A stretch of DNA of 64,000 bases from assembly GCA_017549505.1 (NCBI GenBank), contig JAFYUS010000054.1:25037-89036 (forward strand). Reading direction: 5' to 3'. The notes under the pieces are model-generated. The model saw only the letters and a program-made list of their open reading frames with translations, was not told the DNA's origin and made no database searches. Shown in pieces: positions 58,914 through 64,000 of the stretch (positions are counted from its first letter, which is position 1; the number at the start of each line of letters is the position of its first letter). Source of the DNA: Bacteroidales bacterium. Its GTDB lineage: Bacteria; Bacteroidota; Bacteroidia; Bacteroidales; UBA932. A program made the translations under genes and the position numbers.

Positions 58914-59333
58914 CTAAACCAGCTCTCTTAATGAAAGATAATAATTCTCTTTCTTTCTCATCATCGCGATATCTTCGTCATTATGGTCGTCGTAACCTAT
59001 AAGATGAAGAACACCATGTACTATTACACGATAGAGTTCCTCTGAAAATTCAGTACCGTATTCGACAGCATTCTCTCTGACTGAATCGACACTGATGAAA
59101 AGATCTCCGGAAAGCCTGTCACCCTCACAATAATCAAAAGTGATTATATCCGTGAAATAATCATGCTGAAGGTATTTCTGATTTACATCAAGTATATAAT
59201 TGTCGGAACAGAATATTATCGAAATATCTCCGATCTTTCGGATTTCACTTTCAGCAACAAGTCTTAACCACTTGCTGTTTCTGGTTTTACCCTTGAATAT
59301 GAAGTCAGTATCTTCGAAATAATAAGAAATCAT
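58914..59333 (-). CDS. ybeY: Endoribonuclease YbeY (rRNA maturation factor)
   Basis: 139 residues. HGVLHLIGYDDHNDED contains the three-His zinc motif (HGxLHLxGYDH); TDIITFDYCEGDRLSGDLFIS precedes it as in the family. It acts in 16S rRNA 3' end maturation and ribosome quality control. It is the first gene of a unit with mnmG, 3 bases apart. Confidence 0.95.
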   Translation of the reverse strand: MISYYFEDTDFIFKGKTRNSKWLRLVAESEIRKIGDISIIFCSDNYILDVNQKYLQHDYFTDIITFDYCEGDRLSGDLFISVDSVRENAVEYGTEFSEELYRVIVHGVLHLIGYDDHNDEDIAMMRKKENYYLSLRELV

Positions 59334-59349
59334 GGCTAAAATATTTTTG

Positions 59350-59357
59350 CAAATCTA
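59350..59357 (-). promoter_or_regulatory. Probable -7 box for ybeY-mnmG
   Basis: Minus strand TAGATTTG, 16 bases before the ybeY ATG. It touches TATTTTTG on the plus strand (59342-59349), so two opposite -7 boxes lie back to back. Confidence 0.5.
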
Positions 59358-59373
59358 CAAAATGTATAAAAAG

Positions 59374-59404
59374 TTTGAAATAAAAAATATAATTTCTAAC
59401 TTTA
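59374..59404 (+). promoter_or_regulatory. Promoter of tonB
   Basis: TTTG at 59374-59377, a 19-base spacer, and TAACTTTA at 59397-59404 (one base off TAnnTTTG). The ATG follows 35 bases later. Confidence 0.55.
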
Positions 59405-59439
59405 CCGGGCAAAATGGAAAATAAAAACTAACGATCAAT

Positions 59440-60129
59440 ATGGAAATCAAAAAGTCAGAAAAAGCCAACTTGGAAAACAAGAAACTTCTCTTTGTTGAGA
59501 TAGGACTTGTAGTTGCGTTGGGTATCACTCTCTTTGCATTCGAGTGGACAAGCAAGGAAACAAAGGTATCAACTCTCGAAGATACTACTGAAGTACTTAT
59601 TGAAGAGGAAATCATTCCTATCACACAGGAAACTCCACCTCCTCCACCAGCAGCACCAAAGATTCCTGTTCTTTCAGACCAGATCGATATCGTAGATGAT
59701 GAAATCGAACTTGAGGATGACCTTTTCATGAACCTCGAGGATGATGCAAGCCTTGGAGTTGAAATCATGGACTATATTGAGGTTGAAGAGGAAGTAGTTG
59801 AAGAGGAAGCTATTCCATTCCAGCTCGTAGAGGAAAAACCTTCATTCCAGGGTGGTGACGCTAACCAGTTCTCAAAGTGGGTGAACCAGAGACTTGTATA
59901 TCCTGAGATTGCAAAGGAAAACGGTGTACAGGGTCGTGTTACTCTTCAGTTCACAGTTGAGAAGGACGGTACTGTAACAAAGGTAAAGGTTCTCCGTGGT
60001 GTAGACCCATCACTTGACAAAGAGGCAGTACGTGTAGTATCAATGTCTCCAAAGTGGAAGCCAGGAAAGCAGAGAGACCGCGCGGTACCTGTAACCTATA
60101 CATTCCCTGTTATCTTCCAGTTGAGATAA
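59440..60129 (+). CDS. tonB: Energy transducer TonB
   Basis: 229 residues. A short cytoplasmic N-terminus, one membrane helix at about 18-36 (LLFVEIGLVVALGITLFAFE), a Pro-rich and acidic periplasmic stretch (ETPPPPPAAPKIPV, then many Glu/Asp), and a C-terminal TonB domain at about 140-229 (NQRLVYPEIAKENGVQGRV, LQFTVEKDGTVTKVKVLRGV). It passes proton-motive energy to outer-membrane receptors such as SusC-type transporters. It stands alone, followed by a strong terminator. The partner exbBD genes are not seen here. Confidence 0.95.
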   Translation: MEIKKSEKANLENKKLLFVEIGLVVALGITLFAFEWTSKETKVSTLEDTTEVLIEEEIIPITQETPPPPPAAPKIPVLSDQIDIVDDEIELEDDLFMNLEDDASLGVEIMDYIEVEEEVVEEEAIPFQLVEEKPSFQGGDANQFSKWVNQRLVYPEIAKENGVQGRVTLQFTVEKDGTVTKVKVLRGVDPSLDKEAVRVVSMSPKWKPGKQRDRAVPVTYTFPVIFQLR

Positions 60130-60150
60130 TTATTTGATTTACAAATATAT

Positions 60151-60185
60151 AATAAGTCCGATCAATATACTTGACCGGACTTATT
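60151..60185 (+). terminator. Terminator of tonB
   Basis: AATAAGTCCG and CGGACTTATT pair perfectly, with further pairing in the middle (ATCAA/TTGA). The T-rich tail TTATTTTAATT follows. Confidence 0.85.
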
Positions 60186-60198
60186 TTAATTAAACATT

Positions 60199-61389
60199 AT
60201 GGCAAAAATTACAGTAGAACAGCATAACGAAAAAGCAGTCTTCGTCGGTGTGATAAAGCAGGGTGATGACGAAAGACAGGTTATGGAATATCTTGACGAA
60301 CTTGAGTTTCTCGCTGAGACAGCGGGTGCTGTCGGTGTCAAGAAATTTATCCAGAAGGTAGACAGACCCGATTCGAGGACATATATAAGAAGCGGTAAAC
60401 TTCAGGAAATAAGGGAATATATTGAGGAAAATGATATAGAAGTAGTTATATTCGACGACGAACTCTCCCCTACTCAGCTGAGAAATATCGAACGCGAACT
60501 TAATATAAGAATCCTTGACAGAACAAACCTGATTCTTGATATTTTCGCTCAGAGAGCAAAGACTGCATATGCAAAGATGCAGGTAGAACTTGCTCAATAT
60601 CAATATCTTCTCCCAAGACTGACAAGAATGTGGACCCACCTTGAAAGACAGAAAGGAGGTATCGGTATGAGAGGTCCAGGTGAAACTCAGATTGAGACAG
60701 ACCGCCGTATAATCCAGGATAAGATAGCAAGGCTTAAGGAACAGCTGAAAAAGGTTGACAAACAGATGGCTTCACAGCGCGGAAACAGGGGTTCTTTAGT
60801 GCGTATTTCGCTTGTAGGATATACAAACGTAGGTAAGAGCACCTTAATGAATTTACTGGCTAAAAGCGACGTTTTTGCAGAAAACAAACTGTTCGCAACG
60901 CTGGATACCACAGTAAGAAAGGTAGTCATCGAAAACGTACCGTTCCTGCTTAGTGACACTGTAGGATTCATCAGAAAGCTACCTCATCAGCTTGTAGAAG
61001 CTTTCAAGAGTACTTTGGATGAGGTAAGAGAAGCTGATATCCTTATGCATGTAGTGGATATATCACACCCTAATTTCGAGGATCATATCAGAGTCGTAGA
61101 GGAAACATTAAGGGATATCAAGGCTATAGATAAGCCTATTTTCGTCGTATTCAATAAGATTGATGCATACAGATACGAAGAATATGATGAGTTCTCTCTG
61201 GAACCTAAAAAACAGGAAAACTACACTCTTGACGAATTCAAGAACAGTTGGATAGCAAAGGAAAATACACCATGTATATTCATCTCCGCCCGTGAAAAGA
61301 TCGGCATAGACAAACTCCGCGGAGACTTATACAAAATGGTAGCAGAAATCCATGCAGGTCGTTACCCTTTCGATAATTTCCTTTGGTAG
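60199..61389 (+). CDS. hflX: Ribosome-associated GTPase HflX
   Basis: 396 residues. An N-terminal HflX domain (VIFDDELSPTQLRNIERELN, then ILDRTNLILDIFAQRA) and linker RGPGETQIETDRR precede the GTPase core: GYTNVGKSTLMN (G1), DTVGFIRKLPHQ (G3), NKID (G4). It splits stalled or hibernating ribosomes under stress. It is separated from tonB by a terminator, so it needs its own promoter, which I could not locate with confidence. Confidence 0.97.
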   Translation: MAKITVEQHNEKAVFVGVIKQGDDERQVMEYLDELEFLAETAGAVGVKKFIQKVDRPDSRTYIRSGKLQEIREYIEENDIEVVIFDDELSPTQLRNIERELNIRILDRTNLILDIFAQRAKTAYAKMQVELAQYQYLLPRLTRMWTHLERQKGGIGMRGPGETQIETDRRIIQDKIARLKEQLKKVDKQMASQRGNRGSLVRISLVGYTNVGKSTLMNLLAKSDVFAENKLFATLDTTVRKVVIENVPFLLSDTVGFIRKLPHQLVEAFKSTLDEVREADILMHVVDISHPNFEDHIRVVEETLRDIKAIDKPIFVVFNKIDAYRYEEYDEFSLEPKKQENYTLDEFKNSWIAKENTPCIFISAREKIGIDKLRGDLYKMVAEIHAGRYPFDNFLW

Positions 61390-61429
61390 CGTATATTGGA
61401 GCGATATTCAGGACGCACACATATATATA

Positions 61430-61580
61430 AAATAAATAGGAAGTTTGATGTAGATGACATGCCACCCCCGGCTATGGGTCGCGAGCGGCAAGGCAAACAG
61501 TCCAGTGGACTTTTGCAGCGAGCAGCCTGCGGCAGCAGGTTTAGGGCGGGGGTCACTGGAATCAAACCCACTATTTATAT
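61430..61580. repeat. Family A terminator-embedded element, long form, second copy
   Basis: The outer arms around ATAAATAG (61432-61439) and CTATTTAT (61571-61578) are locus-specific. The ends GACATGCCACCCCCGGCTA (last base T-shifted by one substitution) and GGCGGGGGTCACTGGAAT are conserved. The internal 80 bases, with CAGTCCAGTGGACTTTTG and CCTGCGGCAGCAGG, are the same as at 25575-25655. It lies 41 bases past the hflX stop. Confidence 0.88.
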
Positions 61581-61585
61581 TAAAA

Positions 61586-61616
61586 ATGAGGTGATTATCA
61601 ATAAGATAACCACCTC
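61586..61616. terminator. Terminator of the fumarate reductase operon (and possibly hflX)
   Basis: TGAGGTGATTATC and GATAACCACCTCA pair with one wobble. The hairpin lies 27 bases past the frdB stop on the minus strand, directly beside the family A element. Confidence 0.75.
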
Positions 61617-61642
61617 AAATCTATTTATATCAGATCTATATA

Positions 61643-62422
61643 TTAGTCCTGAAGTTTAGCGCAGAGGAACTCTCTGTTAAGACGTGCGATATGAGTTACA
61701 GTCACATGCTTTGGACACTCCATCTCGCAAGCCTTGGTGTTTGTACAAGCACCGAAACCGAGTTCGTCCATCTTTGCAACCATCGCCTTTGCACGCTTAG
61801 CAGCCTCAACCTTACCCTGTGGAAGAAGTGCAAGTGAGCTTACACGAGCAGCTACGAAAAGCATAGCTGAACCGTTCTTACAAGTTGCAACGCAAGCACC
61901 GCAACCAACGCAAGCAGCAGCATCCATACTCTCCTCTGCCTTCTCATTTGGAATAGGAATAGCGTTTCCGTCTGGAACTCCACCTGTACCAACAGATACA
62001 TAACCACCTGCCTGGAGAATCTTGTCAAATGCCTGACGGTCAACAACAAGGTCCTTGATTACAGGGAATCCCTTCGATCTCCAAGGCTCGATAGTGATAG
62101 TATCGCCATCCTTGAACTTACGCATATGAAGCTGGCATGTAGTCACCTCATCGTCTGGTCCGTGTGCACGGCCGTTGATGTAGAGTGAACATGCACCGCA
62201 GATACCCTCACGGCAGTCATGATCGAAAGATACAGGACCGCTGCTCTGGCATCCCTTCTCGACAGCTACCGGATCAGCACCCTCAGCGATAAGCTGTTCA
62301 TTGAGGATATCGAGCATCTCGAGGAAAGAGCTGTCTGCGGATATATTCTTAACCTTGTAGGTCTCAAAATGTCCTTTTGCCTTGGCGTTTTTCTGACGCC
62401 ATACTTTCAATGTCAAATCCAT
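61643..62422 (-). CDS. frdB: Fumarate reductase/succinate dehydrogenase iron-sulfur subunit
   Basis: 259 residues. The [2Fe-2S] domain has [16 protein letters not shown]; the second domain has [11 protein letters not shown] for one cluster and further Cys in [14 protein letters not shown] for the others. This matches the Bacteroidetes menaquinol-linked complex, which mainly reduces fumarate to succinate in anaerobes. It begins 5 bases after the flavoprotein subunit gene. The cytochrome b subunit would lie upstream of that gene, outside the window. Confidence 0.95.
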   Translation of the reverse strand: MDLTLKVWRQKNAKAKGHFETYKVKNISADSSFLEMLDILNEQLIAEGADPVAVEKGCQSSGPVSFDHDCREGICGACSLYINGRAHGPDDEVTTCQLHMRKFKDGDTITIEPWRSKGFPVIKDLVVDRQAFDKILQAGGYVSVGTGGVPDGNAIPIPNEKAEESMDAAACVGCGACVATCKNGSAMLFVAARVSSLALLPQGKVEAAKRAKAMVAKMDELGFGACTNTKACEMECPKHVTVTHIARLNREFLCAKLQD

Positions 62423-62427
62423 GTCAA

Positions 62428-64000
62428 TTAGTCTTTATAGTTTCTGGTAGCAATCTTGATGTTCTCGTATACGAGTGGCTCCTTATGGAGTTCTGGCTCA
62501 ACATCTTCGCCCTTGTATTCCCAAGCAGCTACATACATGTAGTTCTCGTCGTCACGCTTGGTCTCACCATCCTCAGTCTGCATTTCTTCACGGAAGTGAC
62601 CTCCGCAAGACTCGTTACGGTTGAGAGCGTCACGTGCCATGAGCTCACCGATTTCAAAGAAGTCGATAAGACGGAGAGCCTTCTCGAGTTCCTGGTTGAA
62701 TTCGCCGTTCTCACCAGCTACATATACGTTCTTCCAGAATTCCTTCTTGAGGGCCTGGATCTTCACGATAGCTTCCTTAAGACCTGCCTCATTACGTGCC
62801 ATACCTACGTTGTTCCACATGATGAGACCGAGTTCCTTATGGAATGAATCGACAGACCTCTTTCCCTTGATAGCGAAGAGTTTCGCAATCTTATCTGTAA
62901 TAGCCTTTTCAGCCTCAGCGAACTCTGGTGCGTTCACGTCTGTCTTAGGCTCCTTGAACTTACCTGCGAGGTAGTCACCGATTGTATAAGGAAGGATGAA
63001 GTAACCGTCAGCAAGACCCTGCATGAGAGCAGAAGCACCGAGGCGGTTTCCACCGTGGTCTGAGAAGTTAGCCTCACCGATAGCATAGAGACCAGGAACA
63101 GTTGTCTGGAGGTTATAGTCTACCCAGATACCACCCATTGTATAGTGGATAGCAGGATAGATCATCATAGGCTCCTTATATGGATCCACGTCAGTGATCT
63201 TCTCGTACATCTGGAAGAGGTTACCGTATCTTGCAGCGATCACATCCTTACCAAGGCGCTCGATAGCTGTCTTGAAGTCAAGGAATACTGCGAGACCTGT
63301 ATTGTTCACACCGTAACCAGCGTCGCAACGCTCCTTAGCTGCACGTGATGCAACGTCACGTGGTACGAGGTTACCGAATGCAGGGTAACGACGCTCGAGA
63401 TAGTAGTCACGATCTTCTTCTGCAATCTGAGATGGCTTCAAGGTACCTGCGCGGAGAGCCTTTACATCCTCCATCTTCTTAGGTACCCAGATACGTCCGT
63501 CGTTACGGAGTGACTCTGACATGAGAGTAAGCTTAGACTGCTGGTCTCCGTGTACAGGGATACATGTAGGGTGGATCTGTGCGAAGCAAGGGTTTGCAAA
63601 GAATGCACCCTTCTTATAGCACTGCCATGCTGCTGAACCGTTAGAGTTCATTGCATTGGTAGAGAGGAAGTAAGCGTTTCCGTAACCACCTGTTGCGATA
63701 ACTACTGCATGAGCACCGAATCTCTCGATCTTACCTGTAACGAGGTTTCTTGCAATGATACCCTTAGCTTCACCGTTGATAAGGACTACATCGAGCATCT
63801 CATAGCGTGGGTAGCTCTTTACTGTACCTGCTGCAATCTGACGGTTAAGGGCAGCATATGCACCGAGAAGGAGCTGCTGTCCGGTTTGTCCGCGGGCATA
63901 GAAGGTACGGCTGACCTGCGCACCTCCGAAAGAGCGGTTGGCGAGAAGTCCGCCGTATTCCCTTGCGAAAGGAACACCCTGTGCAACGCACTGGTCAATG
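62428..64000 (-). CDS. frdA: Fumarate reductase/succinate dehydrogenase flavoprotein subunit, 5' end outside window
   Basis: The frame is open to the right edge, so the gene starts beyond the window; an ATG at 63798 is internal. Residues visible upstream of it read [33 protein letters not shown], and continue into [19 protein letters not shown], the flavin domain. The catalytic region [20 protein letters not shown] and [20 protein letters not shown] are typical of the long-form Bacteroidetes FrdA. It oxidises succinate or reduces fumarate using covalently bound FAD. Confidence 0.95.
   Translation of the reverse strand, partial: IDQCVAQGVPFAREYGGLLANRSFGGAQVSRTFYARGQTGQQLLLGAYAALNRQIAAGTVKSYPRYEMLDVVLINGEAKGIIARNLVTGKIERFGAHAVVIATGGYGNAYFLSTNAMNSNGSAAWQCYKKGAFFANPCFAQIHPTCIPVHGDQQSKLTLMSESLRNDGRIWVPKKMEDVKALRAGTLKPSQIAEEDRDYYLERRYPAFGNLVPRDVASRAAKERCDAGYGVNNTGLAVFLDFKTAIERLGKDVIAARYGNLFQMYEKITDVDPYKEPMMIYPAIHYTMGGIWVDYNLQTTVPGLYAIGEANFSDHGGNRLGASALMQGLADGYFILPYTIGDYLAGKFKEPKTDVNAPEFAEAEKAITDKIAKLFAIKGKRSVDSFHKELGLIMWNNVGMARNEAGLKEAIVKIQALKKEFWKNVYVAGENGEFNQELEKALRLIDFFEIGELMARDALNRNESCGGHFREEMQTEDGETKRDDENYMYVAAWEYKGEDVEPELHKEPLVYENIKIATRNYKD

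Noticed and set aside
1-64000. tRNA genes, rRNA genes, CRISPR arrays, riboswitches, complete insertion sequences, phage genes
   Set aside because: Looked for in all gaps by eye on both strands; no cloverleaf, repeat-spacer pattern, aptamer consensus or transposase was recognised. A covariance-model scan would be needed to exclude diverged cases.

Overview
The window comes from a chromosome of the order Bacteroidales, most likely a gut or rumen plant-polysaccharide degrader. The signs are the Bacteroidetes-type promoter boxes (TAnnTTTG at -7, TTG or TTTG about 19-20 bases upstream), the near absence of Shine-Dalgarno sequences, DUF4252/ECF-sigma operons, exported GH2, GH10, GH43, GH63 and GH97 enzymes, an S46 dipeptidyl-peptidase, YfhO, single-chain GlyRS and a non-canonical EF-G. 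The genus cannot be fixed from sequence alone. I saw no rRNA, tRNA, CRISPR array, complete insertion sequence or prophage.

Layout. 0-3 kb: the 3' part of a GH43 xylosidase/arabinosidase gene, then a minus-strand ECF sigma operon flanked by two DUF4252 genes. 3.3-6.1 kb: an AT-rich patch with two duplicated small lipoproteins and a TPR/membrane/HTH regulator. 6.4-9.8 kb: an exported protein with aspS, and divergent rsmA. 9.9-16.3 kb: GH2 beta-galactosidase-like, GH63-like and DUF2147. 16.5-19.9 kb: an iron-sulfur flavoprotein, an EF-G2-type factor and a possible 60-aa gene. 20.1-25.5 kb: a plus-strand run XRE regulator, rnhB, DPP7-like peptidase, Mrp ATPase, GH10 xylanase. 25.7-28.5 kb: a MATE transporter, a 5'-truncated gene fragment and a repeat-rich intergenic region. 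28.5-35.6 kb: a complete L-arabinose operon (SSS symporter, araD, araA, araB, lipoprotein mutarotase). 35.7-41 kb: tryptophanase, a lipoprotein, GH97 and an AAA ATPase. 41-49.4 kb: mutS, a glycosyltransferase, YfhO and an SNF transporter. 49.5-56 kb: mutarotase-thyA-folA, then sufS-sufE-DUF59-folK-glyS. 56-61.4 kb: ruvA, mnmG, ybeY, tonB, hflX. 61.6-64 kb: fumarate reductase/succinate dehydrogenase FrdB and partial FrdA.

How the genes work together. GH43 and GH10 would release xylose and arabinose from arabinoxylan; the symporter, lipoprotein mutarotase and AraDAB would take arabinose to xylulose 5-phosphate. GH2, GH63 and GH97 add galactosidase and glucosidase activities. The Suf, DUF59 and Mrp proteins serve iron-sulfur assembly for clients such as FrdB. 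ThyA, FolA and FolK serve folate metabolism.

The most unusual content is not a gene. Intergenic spaces carry at least three families of dispersed palindromic elements. Each has a conserved core, while the outer stems differ from locus to locus yet still pair, and several sit inside terminator-like hairpins. Three loci hold paired tandem hairpins with locus-specific stems. Two perfect GTTCCACGTGGAAC palindromes (parS-like) lie at mnmG, one inside an apparent insertion in MnmG and one at the centre of a 40-base perfect palindrome that looks like the ruvA/mnmG terminator. The EF-G paralogue lacks the catalytic histidine of translational GTPases.
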